Of a DNA stretch of 64,000 nt, positions 1 through 8,451 are shown piece after piece. The stretch comes from Desulfitobacterium sp038181555 (lineage in GTDB: Bacteria > Bacillota > Desulfitobacteriia > Desulfitobacteriales > Desulfitobacteriaceae), in assembly GCF_038181555.1 (NCBI RefSeq), contig NZ_JBBWUA010000006.1, forward strand, positions 62,001 through 126,000. Direction: 5' to 3'. The notes beneath the pieces were generated by a model. That model did not search any database. It had not been told where the DNA came from and saw only the letters and a program-made list of their open reading frames with translations. The position numbers were made by a program, and so were the translations under genes. Positions within the stretch are counted from its first letter, which is position 1. Each line of letters starts with the position of its first letter.

Positions 1-16
1 TTTTGATGGCGGTGAT

Positions 17-1675
17 ATGAGTATTTTTCTCAAAGGAGTAAAGCATTTTTTTGAACCAGAAGATGTGAGGCCAGCAACAAATGCAAAGATGGAAAACTTA
101 ATCAAAATTAAGAATTACATCTATGAAAAAGCTATTGAACAATCAAGCAAGCCCTTCTTAGAGATGTACTATGTATGTTGTGGCAAATGGAATGAGGGGA
201 ATAATCTTTCAAACAATTATAAAACAGATGTGCGTTTCTTCGAAGAAAGCGGTGATTTTTCCACTGTTGAGTTTTTCCCTTATGATAGCGAAAAAATCAT
301 AACAACCTATAATGAAATGAGACGCAAGATAAGTCGGACATTTACAATGGAAAAGCGTCTGCCGTTTTACTCAATGCCTGGTGTTAGCGTTGCTTATTTT
401 GGCCTAATTAGATGCAAAGATTTGGCAAGATTATTGATGGACGACCATGGTGAACTCTTTAATAATATTTTCGAAGATAATGTCCGGGATTTTCAAGGTT
501 ATAACCCAGTCAATTCAGAAATTAGAACAACGCTTTTGGACGAAAAGGATCAGGAGCGCTTTTCCGTACTTAATAATGGTATTACCATAATCGCTAAAAA
601 CATAGAAACAGCTGGTGATATTATTAGTATTTTTGATTACCAAATTGTAAATGGATGCCAAACAAGCCGCGTAATATTTGATAATAAGGAAATGTTAACT
701 GACAATTCGTGGGTTTTATCAAAGGTTATTCAAGTTGAAAATGAAGATGTTCTTGACAGAATTGTTTATACTTCTAACAGGCAAACTGAGGTAAAATATG
801 AAGCGTTTTCGTCCGCAAATCGCTTCCATAAGACGTTACAAGAGTACTATGCTTCAATTCAACCGGAATATCGCCTTTATTATGAGCGCCGGTCAAAACA
901 ATATGATATGGATGCAACAATAAATAAATACAGAATTGTCTCATTGGCAGGACAAACATTTGCGTATATCGCGATGTTCTTAAATGAACCGCATAGTGTT
1001 AATCGTTATTACGGAGAATTATTAGAAGCATATAAGAAAAGGCTATATGGCAAAGATGATTGTGTCGAACCATATTACATCTCGGCTTACTACTTGTATT
1101 TTATCGAACTGGCTATTAAGCAAAATCAAATTGACAAGAAGTTTAAGTCTTTTAAATATCATATTTGCTGTGCGATGCGTGCACTTACATGTAGCTCAAA
1201 ATTACATCGTGGAAACAGTAAAGAAATTAAAAAGGAAGCTCAAGATTTAATTGCCCTTATACAAGATCCCATGCGTTTTCAGAGAGAATTACATACAGCC
1301 TGTACTTGCGTTGAAAATACAATAAACGCTTCTGGTGATATCCCTGCGGACATTCGATTCCGGAGTAGAGACTTTACATTTAGATTGTTAAAAGAGGTAG
1401 AGAAGTTTACATCCACAAGAAATTCAGATGAACATTTATGTGTGGGACAAATAGTATCTTGCCAAGTTACAGCACTAAGACTATATAATATTGAGGTTGA
1501 GCTCCGGACTGATGACGGTAGAAAGCGGGGCTCAATTCATATTTCAAATATTGCAAATAGATATATTCAAAATATCAGTGATGAAGCCCAGTTAGGAGAA
1601 ATATTACAAGCAAAAATTATTACTGAGTTCAATGCGCAGACCTATGGATGGGGGCTATCGTTGATTTTGGATTAA
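17..1675 (+). CDS. AIPR family (abortive infection phage resistance) protein with C-terminal S1-like domain
   Basis: 552 residues. The family core is visible: FEDNVRDFQGYNPVN at 152-166, NNGIT at 186-190 and QIVNGCQT at 209-216, the hallmark blocks of AIPR proteins, which occur in phage-defence loci and whose biochemical role is not settled. Residues about 471-552 form a beta-rich tail (VGQIVSCQV... GSIHISNI) that looks like an S1/OB RNA-binding fold, an addition not usual for AIPR proteins. The ATG at 17 follows a near-perfect ribosome site (GGCGGTGAT at 8-16), although the frame stays open to the window edge, so a longer N-terminus cannot be excluded. It is the first defence gene of block 1 and is separated from the next plus-strand gene by a recombination-site-like repeat and a terminator. 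AIPR assignment is firm; the S1 call is from pattern only. Confidence 0.82.
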   Translation: MSIFLKGVKHFFEPEDVRPATNAKMENLIKIKNYIYEKAIEQSSKPFLEMYYVCCGKWNEGNNLSNNYKTDVRFFEESGDFSTVEFFPYDSEKIITTYNEMRRKISRTFTMEKRLPFYSMPGVSVAYFGLIRCKDLARLLMDDHGELFNNIFEDNVRDFQGYNPVNSEIRTTLLDEKDQERFSVLNNGITIIAKNIETAGDIISIFDYQIVNGCQTSRVIFDNKEMLTDNSWVLSKVIQVENEDVLDRIVYTSNRQTEVKYEAFSSANRFHKTLQEYYASIQPEYRLYYERRSKQYDMDATINKYRIVSLAGQTFAYIAMFLNEPHSVNRYYGELLEAYKKRLYGKDDCVEPYYISAYYLYFIELAIKQNQIDKKFKSFKYHICCAMRALTCSSKLHRGNSKEIKKEAQDLIALIQDPMRFQRELHTACTCVENTINASGDIPADIRFRSRDFTFRLLKEVEKFTSTRNSDEHLCVGQIVSCQVTALRLYNIEVELRTDDGRKRGSIHISNIANRYIQNISDEAQLGEILQAKIITEFNAQTYGWGLSLILD

Positions 1676-1710
1676 CACAACCAATTCATTATGTCAACAG
1701 CAGAACTGCG

Positions 1711-1790
1711 TATTATGTTTAGAATGTGCCGGATGCTAAGAAACAGTGAATTTCGCATTATCCTACTATGCGGAACTGCTAACACTAAAT
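1711..1790 (+). repeat. Recombination-site-like repeat, copy A
   Basis: An 80-bp stretch that matches 10463-10542 in the same orientation. The best block is AGTGAATTTCGCATTATCCTAC at 1745-1766 (its copy at 10496 differs at two bases), followed by TATGCGGAA. A second matched block (TATGTTTA-type, 1714-1721) lies 24 bp upstream, and 23 bp upstream in the other copy. The core is an imperfect palindrome, TTCGCAT...TATGCGgAA, around a short centre, the form expected of a tyrosine-recombinase crossover site. No recombinase gene is in the window, so the role is inferred. Confidence 0.6.
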
Positions 1791-1831
1791 ATAAACGGGC
1801 GGTACCAAGTAAAAGGGTACAACCCGTTTAT
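1791..1831. terminator. Bidirectional intrinsic terminator
   Basis: ATAAACGGG pairs with CCCGTTTAT, with an inner GTACC/GGTAC stem, and is flanked by A-rich and T-rich runs. It lies between the AIPR gene and the convergent small minus-strand gene and could serve both. Confidence 0.65.
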
Positions 1832-1875
1832 TTATAATTTTTAAAACATTTAATTTGTTATAAAAGCATTGCCTT

Positions 1876-2166
1876 TTACAAAGTTAAAGTCGGCTTTTCC
1901 CCTTTAACAGAAATTGCAATGCTTTCAGTTCCTTTACTTATCCTAAATACAGTAGCATACCTTTCGCCATATTGGCTTTTAATCTTAATACTATCCCATT
2001 CTCTTACATCTCCTCTGGTCAATTGCCCCGTAAAAACTGTAATATCTCTTTCCTCTAAATCAAACAAACCATCTATTTGTATATTCAACTGCGAGCAAAA
2101 CTCCTTATAATCTGTTTTATCAGGCTCTAAGAGATTGTCCATTGCAAACTCGATTATCTTAAACAT
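1876..2166 (-). CDS. Small hypothetical protein, probably lacking its true N-terminus
   Basis: 96 residues from the ATG at 2166; not recognised. The frame stays open upstream to 2292 (stop TAG at 2293-2295) and the extra 42 codons read like real protein: a Cys-x2-Cys pair (KCRFCKHRI), then a charged helix (KAAEERADYY) leading smoothly into MFKIIEF. No ATG, GTG or TTG with a ribosome site exists in that extension, and the ATG at 2166 has only a poor AAGG upstream. Either the gene has been truncated at its 5' end or it uses an unusual start. The C-terminal half (about residues 45-96) is beta-rich. It faces the AIPR gene across a shared terminator, and no neighbour suggests a role. Confidence 0.4.
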   Translation of the reverse strand: MFKIIEFAMDNLLEPDKTDYKEFCSQLNIQIDGLFDLEERDITVFTGQLTRGDVREWDSIKIKSQYGERYATVFRISKGTESIAISVKGEKPTLTL

Positions 2167-2422
2167 CCTTGCTTCATGAGAATCACTATACTCTACTTCG
2201 CCTCTAGAATAGTAATCAGCCCTTTCCTCAGCTGCCTTAATTATTCTGTGTTTGCAGAATCTACATTTTGATCTAATTTTAAATATAGAATTCTATGCAA
2301 TTTAGAAATCATCTTTTCACTACATGGTTATTTAAGGATAAATATACTTAGTGATTCCTAAAAAGGAATTGTCTTACACTTATTGAATATAGAATAAAGG
2401 GATATAGAGATGGGGTTAGAGA

Positions 2423-5400
2423 ATGGGTAAAGAATTGAACGAAAGCATAAGTAATAAAATAGTCTTACCGGAGCTACTAACCGAATTTCGTGAGGCCATC
2501 GAGGCAGAAATAACAGCTTCAAAAAAGAAAGCTTCTAGTAACGCCGTACCTTTAGTAAATGGAAAACGAATCGCTCAGAACGCAAATCAATTTCAATATA
2601 TTTTTACTATTGAGTCGATATTAAATACCCCTGATGGGTCACCAGCAGAACTAATAATTCAAGGAAGAGCACCAATTGAAACCACTATTGTTCAACTTGA
2701 AGAGGTTAGAATAACACTTAGCACAAGTGTAGATTTAGGAGATTTCGTACCTTTTGCACGATTACAAAGTAACTTATCTATTCTGCTAAAAAAACTGATT
2801 AGTAGAATCGAAGACAATTCTCAGAACGACAATGTTGTTGGAATGCGTATGTTAGGTGCGTTACCTATAGATAATGTTACTAAAATTGATGATTTATCGG
2901 GATTAGAGGATCTTAATCTTAATCAAAAAAAGGCAGTTGTAAGTGCAATCGAAAGAAATATGACCTTTATCTGGGGACCGCCCGGAACCGGGAAAACTAA
3001 AACGATCGGTAATATAATCAATGAACTTTACAAAAGAAATAGAACTGTTTTGCTTGTATCACATACTAATATAGCTGTTGACCAAGCTTTGATGAAAGTA
3101 GCTAAAAGTGTGGATACGAATGACTTAGAAAATGGTTGTATTCTTAGACTTGGTACCCCTAGCAATCCAGAATTAAATGATAATTTCCCGGAAGTAATGA
3201 TGAGTTATCAAATATCCCATCGTGCAAAAGAACTCGAGATACAACTTAAGTATAAGACTGATAATGTAGAAACAATACAAGACGATATCAGGAAACTATA
3301 TCGGCAAATTGCTGAATACAAATGGTATTGTGGTTATTCGGCTATAAGAGATGATTTGTGCATAATTCTAGAAAGATATAAAGAAGATTCTATGGAACAA
3401 AGCGAGATACTTGAATGTATAAATAAGCTTACACTTGAAAAGGATGAGCTTCCTAATATTAACGCTATAAAGGAATATTTAAGTTTAAAGGATCGTTTAT
3501 CAAAGAATGAAGAGAAAATTAATAAGGCAAAACGCAAACATGATTCATTGATCAATGAACTTAATGTACTTAAAAATCGACTGGATGAAGTTAATAGTAT
3601 CCTAACTTTATTTGATCGATCTTCGGAAATCAAAAAGGAATTATCACAAAAAGTCTCTTTAAGTTCACAGTATCAGATTTTAAAGCGTTTGGAAAATGAT
3701 ATTAATGCCGTACAAACTGATATAGAAACCAAAACAACAGAACTATCTAGGCAAGAGAACTTATTAGTTATCGCTAAACAAACCAATAAAATAAGTAGAG
3801 CACTTAGAGGTATACCTTCACCTGAACAATTAACAAAAGAAATCAGTAATATGAGAAACACGATTCTTAATCTGAATATCATGCTTAAAGAAAAAAATCT
3901 GGGTTATGGTAAGCAACATTCCGTTTACCAAGAAATCTATAATCTTCAGGAAGAGTTAAAATCAATTAACCTAATAGAAACAAATCGTTCTAACGTTGAA
4001 GTAAAGTATTTTGATCTTATTGGTCAAATCGAAAGAAGCAAACAACAAATCGAAGGAAATGCCGCTAAAACCGAACACTTAAACGAATTATCGTATGATT
4101 TAATGGAACAGATTAATAGGACCGAAATAGGATTTTCTAATGAAAGCCAAAAAGCTTTAAATAAATATATTTTTATCGAAGAATCTATTAATAACTATCA
4201 TAAACAACAAAGTAAGTTAACAGAGAGGGTTGATTTATATAAAGATGCGCTGAATACTTATTTTAAAAACAACAGTCCGACACCTTTCTTGAACAATTCT
4301 AACTACAATGACTCAAGTTACGATGAACAATTTGAGTTCTTAGAAAGGATGTATAAATCTAACGGTATAACCTTGAAAAACGTTAACATTGACCAGATTG
4401 AGAGCAATATTAAACTATTAAAAGATATTGAAGTAGAGCTAAGAGTGGAACTTGCGGAAATAAAAAAGAAATTAGCAGAGATTGAAAAGGAAATAATTTC
4501 TCAAGCCAAAATAGTAGGAACAACCTTAACAAAAGCGTACCTAAGCGATGAAATGCAATCCAGGAAATTCGATACCATAGTTTTGGACGAGGCATCAATG
4601 GCACCTATACCAACGCTATGGGTAGCAACCTTACTAGCGGAAAACAATGCGGTTATTGTAGGCGATTTTAAGCAACTCCCACCAATTGTTTTATCCGATG
4701 TGGAAATAGCCAAGAAGTGGATCGGAAATGATATTTTTGAGCGATCTGGTATTAAAGCAAAATACGAACAAGGATGCCCACCGGATTACTTTATCATCTT
4801 AAATGAACAGTATCGAATGGAAAGAGAAATTGCAGAAATAGCAAATCGTTATTATGATGGTAAACTATTGTCCCCGCCTTCTATGGAGAGAAATCTTGAG
4901 AGATTGGAATTTGATTCATGGTGCAATGATAGCCTTTTATCGGAAAGTCCAGTAGTTTTAGTCGATACCGAGAATTTAAATGCGTGGGTTACTAGTGTCA
5001 CTAGGGGTAATCAAAGTAGTCGATTAAACTTCCTTTCTGCCACATTAAGCGTAAATCTTGCCGAAAGGCTCATCTCAAATTACTCTTTAAATGACAATAA
5101 GAGAGAAAAAACAAGCAAGATACTCATTGTTTCTCCTTATCGGCCGCACACAAAATTAATTGATCTTCTATTAAGGGATATTAAAATAGAAGACCAATTA
5201 ATACGGGCTGGAACGATTCATAGTTTTCAAGGGGCGGAAGCAGATATTGTTATTTTCGATTTAGTTGTGGATGAACCCCATTTCCGAGTAAATCTTTTTA
5301 TGCATACCAATGAGATAACTGAACAGATGAGGCGGCTTTTTAATGTAGCCATAACCCGAGCTAGATTCAAGCTATTAATAATAGGAGATTTTAAATATTG

Positions 5401-6400
5401 CCTGTCTAAGGGTAAAAACTCGGAACTTGGTGATCTATTAAACTATCTTATTTATAACCAAAAGTTTCCAAGGATTGATGCTACACAAATCGCTCCCACA
5501 TTACACGAACAATCTCTTAAAGCCCAAAGAATACTAGTGGGTGGGCGAATTGAGAAAGCCGAAGAAAGATTTGTTGTTACACAAGAATCCTTTTACTCCT
5601 ATCTATCTCCCGATCTCGAAAACGCTAAGAATGAGATTGTAATATATTCTCCATTTATAACAAAGGATCGTTTATCATATCTCCAACCACAATTACAAGT
5701 TGCTGTTAATCGCGGAGTTAAAGTATTTATTATTACTAAAAGTCTTCAAGAACGTAATAAGAGTGAGCTTTCTACATACCGGGAATTGGAAGATCATATA
5801 TCTGAAATTGGCATAGTGCTTATTCATAAAATGAGAATGCACGAAAAGCTCGTTTTTATTGATGATGATATTGTTTGGACAGGTTCGTTAAATCCATTAA
5901 GTTTCTCGTCTACCCAAGAAATTATGGAACGAAGGCAAAGTAAAGACGTCCAAAAAGATTACAAAGAGGTTCTCCGACTTTCTGAGCTTACGAATTATAT
6001 TAATAAACAAGAGGCAAAATGTCCTATTTGTGGATCTGAAGTAATAGCTGCTGAGGGTAAGGATGCACCTTTTTATTGGAGATGTATCAACGACAACTGC
6101 TTTACCCGCGGAATTGACCAGCAATACCCTATGAACGGGGAGTTAACATGCGCTACTTGCGGGGGGGAATTTAATTTTGGTTATTGGGGCGAAGCACCAT
6201 CTTGGCGTTGTACTGTAAACAAGCGGCATCATATGACCTTGTATCGATCGCACCTTAAGTTACCAAATATGGCAAACAAAGTTCCAAAAAGGGATTTAAT
6301 AAAGATTAGAAATTATTTGGACGAGGTTTATCCCGAGAAATCAAAAATAGAAACAAAGCAGAACACAACAGGCCAAATGTCATTGTTCGATGATTTATAG
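2423..6400 (+). CDS. SF1 (Dna2/NAM7, COG1112) helicase with coiled coil, PLD nuclease and zinc ribbons; Mokosh type II (MkoC)-like
   Basis: 1325 residues. Walker A GPPGTGKT is at 185-192 and the Walker B/motif II VLDEASMAPI near 720. SF1 motifs V and VI are HSFQGAEADIVIFD and NVAITRARFKLLIIGD. Between the two halves of the helicase (about 260-700) is a long coiled coil, as in UPF1/SMG-like COG1112 proteins. Residues about 1060-1170 form a PLD-type phosphodiesterase half with the HxK...N signature (HEKLVFID...GSLN, His near 1140). The end carries two zinc ribbons (CPICG...C; CATCG...C) near 1200-1275. A COG1112 helicase fused to a PLD domain in a single gene is the described layout of Mokosh type II, a system that acts against phage. 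The gene stands alone with its own leader; the ATG at 2423 follows a GGGG-rich site. Function is inferred from architecture. Confidence 0.78.
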   Translation: MGKELNESISNKIVLPELLTEFREAIEAEITASKKKASSNAVPLVNGKRIAQNANQFQYIFTIESILNTPDGSPAELIIQGRAPIETTIVQLEEVRITLSTSVDLGDFVPFARLQSNLSILLKKLISRIEDNSQNDNVVGMRMLGALPIDNVTKIDDLSGLEDLNLNQKKAVVSAIERNMTFIWGPPGTGKTKTIGNIINELYKRNRTVLLVSHTNIAVDQALMKVAKSVDTNDLENGCILRLGTPSNPELNDNFPEVMMSYQISHRAKELEIQLKYKTDNVETIQDDIRKLYRQIAEYKWYCGYSAIRDDLCIILERYKEDSMEQSEILECINKLTLEKDELPNINAIKEYLSLKDRLSKNEEKINKAKRKHDSLINELNVLKNRLDEVNSILTLFDRSSEIKKELSQKVSLSSQYQILKRLENDINAVQTDIETKTTELSRQENLLVIAKQTNKISRALRGIPSPEQLTKEISNMRNTILNLNIMLKEKNLGYGKQHSVYQEIYNLQEELKSINLIETNRSNVEVKYFDLIGQIERSKQQIEGNAAKTEHLNELSYDLMEQINRTEIGFSNESQKALNKYIFIEESINNYHKQQSKLTERVDLYKDALNTYFKNNSPTPFLNNSNYNDSSYDEQFEFLERMYKSNGITLKNVNIDQIESNIKLLKDIEVELRVELAEIKKKLAEIEKEIISQAKIVGTTLTKAYLSDEMQSRKFDTIVLDEASMAPIPTLWVATLLAENNAVIVGDFKQLPPIVLSDVEIAKKWIGNDIFERSGIKAKYEQGCPPDYFIILNEQYRMEREIAEIANRYYDGKLLSPPSMERNLERLEFDSWCNDSLLSESPVVLVDTENLNAWVTSVTRGNQSSRLNFLSATLSVNLAERLISNYSLNDNKREKTSKILIVSPYRPHTKLIDLLLRDIKIEDQLIRAGTIHSFQGAEADIVIFDLVVDEPHFRVNLFMHTNEITEQMRRLFNVAITRARFKLLIIGDFKYCLSKGKNSELGDLLNYLIYNQKFPRIDATQIAPTLHEQSLKAQRILVGGRIEKAEERFVVTQESFYSYLSPDLENAKNEIVIYSPFITKDRLSYLQPQLQVAVNRGVKVFIITKSLQERNKSELSTYRELEDHISEIGIVLIHKMRMHEKLVFIDDDIVWTGSLNPLSFSSTQEIMERRQSKDVQKDYKEVLRLSELTNYINKQEAKCPICGSEVIAAEGKDAPFYWRCINDNCFTRGIDQQYPMNGELTCATCGGEFNFGYWGEAPSWRCTVNKRHHMTLYRSHLKLPNMANKVPKRDLIKIRNYLDEVYPEKSKIETKQNTTGQMSLFDDL

Positions 6401-6450
6401 ATAATCTTACAATTGGGTTTAGCCTATGAATCCAGAATTGTTCTCAGGCT
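6401..6450. other. Start of 750-bp gene-free stretch (6401-7152)
   Basis: After the helicase stop no protein gene is seen until 7153. In order the stretch holds: a group II intron 5' remnant on the minus strand (6451-6789), an intrinsic terminator (6791-6824), a palindromic recombination-site-like repeat (6849-6876) with a related half site near 6909-6925, a second terminator (6969-7002), and the leader of the cyclase operon with a TATAAT box at 7126-7131 that lacks a convincing -35 element. Confidence 0.6.
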
Positions 6451-6789
6451 ATAAGAGCCCATCATGCGAACGCATAGGTTCATCTCTCCTTTAAGTTCGG
6501 TCCTTCCGGTTTCCGCCGTCGCGTACTTCCGTACTATGACCTCTGCTGACTTCTGCAGATTCAGCGTACCCTTTCGAGTGCGATCACGAAGTTACTTCGC
6601 ATGTTCTACAGACCTCCCCGGATAAGAACGTTATCTTTCTGCCCGCGCTTGCCCAAGTCTACTGCCATAACCCTTGGCCGCTTGGATTTTGCCTCGCGAT
6701 AAACACCCTTGTCCTTAGCTTCAGTAGGCGCCGCTAGCCCCCGTTCCGGACTTCCACCGCATAGATAACGCCCATGCTGGGCGTATTAC
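6451..6789 (-). mobile_element. Group II (class C) intron 5' remnant, reverse transcriptase lost
   Basis: Read on the minus strand, this is a typical group II intron 5' end: CGCCCAGCATGGGCG, then GGTGGAAGTCCGGAACGGGG, GCGCCTACTGAAGC, AAGGACAAGGGTGTTTATCG, and further on AGAAGTCAGCAGAGGTCATA, the block that precedes the maturase/reverse transcriptase gene in these introns. A ribosome site (AAAGGAGAG, 6493-6485) is followed by ATGs at 6483 and 6475, but the frames stop within 20 and 8 codons, so the reverse transcriptase has been deleted. The 5' boundary at about 6789 lies one base after the T-run of the terminator at 6791-6824, exactly where class C introns insert. Domains V and VI were not found. 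The exact 3' limit is uncertain. Confidence 0.75.
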
Positions 6790-6790
6790 G

Positions 6791-6824
6791 AAAAAGGACA
6801 GCGACTTATGTCGCCGTCCTTTTT
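6791..6824. terminator. Intrinsic terminator, insertion target of the intron
   Basis: AAAAAGGAC-a-GCGAC, loop TTAT, GTCGC-c-GTCCTTTTT: 14 paired bases with A and T runs on both sides, so it works in either direction. On the plus strand it can end transcripts from the helicase gene. Confidence 0.85.
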
Positions 6825-6848
6825 AAATCGAGCATTGGCCAAATCCTT

Positions 6849-6876
6849 ACTTCGCGTTATAAGAATAATCCGAAGT
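6849..6876 (-). repeat. Palindromic recombination-site-like repeat, copy C
   Basis: On the minus strand it reads ACTTCGGATTATTC followed by TTATAACGCGAAGT, a 28-bp imperfect palindrome with the same arms and centre (ACTTCG-ATTAT...CGAAGT) as the repeats near 1751 and 10501. A related half site, AACTTCGCATTATAGATA on the minus strand, follows at about 6925-6908. It lies between the helicase and cyclase modules. Confidence 0.5.
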
Positions 6877-6968
6877 AACGGACACAATGTGCAAGGGTAT
6901 CAATTATCTATAATGCGAAGTTTATTGCTAATATGATAACGTTTTATTCTATCTATTATAGATCAATC

Positions 6969-7002
6969 AAAATACACCCATCATCTTAGGTGGGTGTATT
7001 TT
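6969..7002. terminator. Intrinsic terminator
   Basis: AAAATACACCCA and TGGGTGTATTTT pair perfectly around a 10-base loop. It lies upstream of the cyclase operon and insulates it from readthrough. Confidence 0.85.
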
Positions 7003-7152
7003 GTTGAAAGCCGAATTATTTTAAAGGAAAATAATGGCGAATGCAGAATGTTAGTAATGTCTATAATGTGAACCTAATATGAAGTGCAATACTTTAGGTT
7101 ATAGCAATTAGAGGAAGCTCAACGATATAATTTGTAAGTGAGAGGTGATTAT

Positions 7153-7716
7153 ATGGAAACTAAAGTAAATGCATGCCTCAATAATGAAAAATCTAATGAA
7201 ATGAAGCAAGCCTTTTTATCGAGCGCCATTTCTGACATAGCTACTTACATTCAGCTTGCCGATACGAAGGTCTCTATAATTATGGGCGCTCTTGTTGCAT
7301 TCATTGCTGGTATTTTAGCCTGTTATGAACCTATATTTCAAGCATTTTCAAATATCAAAACTTGTAGTTGGTTTGGAGTTAGTATTATTATTTTTATTTT
7401 GTTATATATGCTAAGCCTAATTGCAGTATTTGTGTTTGGCATTTTAACTATCCGGGGGCATGTTTCTGATATTGGGTACAAGTCTAAATGGTTCCTGCCA
7501 CGGTCAACTAAAGAGTATTCATTTGATGCGTATAAGCAGGATTTACTGGATATGACCGATGAGGATATAATCGTGAATATGGGAGCAGAACTGTATAAGT
7601 TAAATGATATCAATCGACAGAAGGCAAAAACGATGAAGTGGGCAATACGTTCATTTTCAGCATCGCTTGTGGCAGTTGCTGTTATTGGCGTATTGCTTCT
7701 GATAAACACATTGTGA
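7153..7716 (+). CDS. Pycsar-type transmembrane effector (PycTM, DUF5706-like)
   Basis: 187 residues from ATG 7153, which has a good ribosome site (AGAGGTGAT at 7141-7149); a GTG at 7138 is in frame but has none. The hydrophobic pattern is three membrane spans: about 41-57 (beginning ADTKVSIIMGALVAF), 73-98 and 167-185, with a charged cytoplasmic region at 99-160. The ADTKxSxxxG entry into the first span is the signature of the Pycsar effector domain. In Pycsar, a pyrimidine cyclase makes cCMP or cUMP on infection and the membrane effector binds it and damages the inner membrane. The position directly before two cyclase genes supports this strongly. The nucleotide-sensing part is not identifiable by eye. 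Confidence 0.8.
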   Translation: METKVNACLNNEKSNEMKQAFLSSAISDIATYIQLADTKVSIIMGALVAFIAGILACYEPIFQAFSNIKTCSWFGVSIIIFILLYMLSLIAVFVFGILTIRGHVSDIGYKSKWFLPRSTKEYSFDAYKQDLLDMTDEDIIVNMGAELYKLNDINRQKAKTMKWAIRSFSASLVAVAVIGVLLLINTL

Positions 7717-7725
7717 GGTGAAACT

Positions 7726-8439
7726 ATGGCAATCAATATAGACGCAATTTATAAAAGCACATGGGAGCATTATCAGCAGGCGAAGCAAAGTCTTATCGAG
7801 AAAAGAGCGTTTGAGCATTGTGATGCTGCTATATCTGATGTAATCCCGGGATTTGAAGCTGACAAGCTTGAATTTGGCTCATACGATAAAGAGAACTTTG
7901 CGGTTTTGTTTGTTGATATGAGAGATTCCACCAAACGGGCGCAGGATGTCGGTGCAGAAAAAACATTTTTAACTATGCATGTATTTCTTACCGCACTTCT
8001 TGAAGTTGTCAAACATTATCATGGCAAGGTGATTGATATTATGGGTGACGGGGTAATGGTGTTTTGGGGTGGAAGGGAAGCCCGTGCTGAAGATAATATG
8101 GTTAAAACAGAAGCTGTGCGCAATGCAGGACGCTGTGGCCTCGCTATGCTTAATGTGCGAACCGGGGTTATAAATAAAATTATTACAGATGAAGAACTTG
8201 GAAACGAAGTCAGCATTGGTATTGGTGTTACATTCGATAGTGTAGTCGTAACTAAGATTGGAATCTCCGATTCATATGATGTTAAAGCATTTGGAGATTG
8301 CATAAATGTAGCATCAAAATACTCAAAACATCACAATCGGATGAAAGTTTCAAAGAAAGTTAAGGAGCTTTGGCCATCCTCGAAAACAGGAAAATTGCGT
8401 TTTGTTGAAGATCGAACTGGAGGCTATTTTGTTGAATAA
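7726..8439 (+). CDS. Class III nucleotide cyclase, Pycsar cyclase-like (cyclase 1)
   Basis: 237 residues, cyclase domain only. The two metal-binding aspartates are present: D64 in LFVDMRDST and D108 in IMGDGVMVFW. The segment FGDCINVASK (189-198) aligns with the catalytic GxxxNxAxR block: N194 is kept but the usual transition-state arginine four residues later is lysine (K198). GIGVTFDSVVV (165-175) is the preceding strand and turn. Stand-alone soluble cyclases of this size beside a PycTM effector are PycC proteins, which make cCMP or cUMP rather than cAMP; the base made here cannot be read from sequence. It starts 9 bp after the effector stop with a GAGGTGA site. A second, different cyclase follows, suggesting a heterodimer or two signals. 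Confidence 0.8.
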   Translation: MAINIDAIYKSTWEHYQQAKQSLIEKRAFEHCDAAISDVIPGFEADKLEFGSYDKENFAVLFVDMRDSTKRAQDVGAEKTFLTMHVFLTALLEVVKHYHGKVIDIMGDGVMVFWGGREARAEDNMVKTEAVRNAGRCGLAMLNVRTGVINKIITDEELGNEVSIGIGVTFDSVVVTKIGISDSYDVKAFGDCINVASKYSKHHNRMKVSKKVKELWPSSKTGKLRFVEDRTGGYFVE

Positions 8440-8451
8440 GAGGTGCTGATT

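Noticed and set aside
6453..6483. Palindromic GAGCCC...GGTTC segment that could be read as group II domain V
   Set aside because: The arms and catalytic triad do not match domain V in either orientation and it overlaps the start of the deleted reverse transcriptase.
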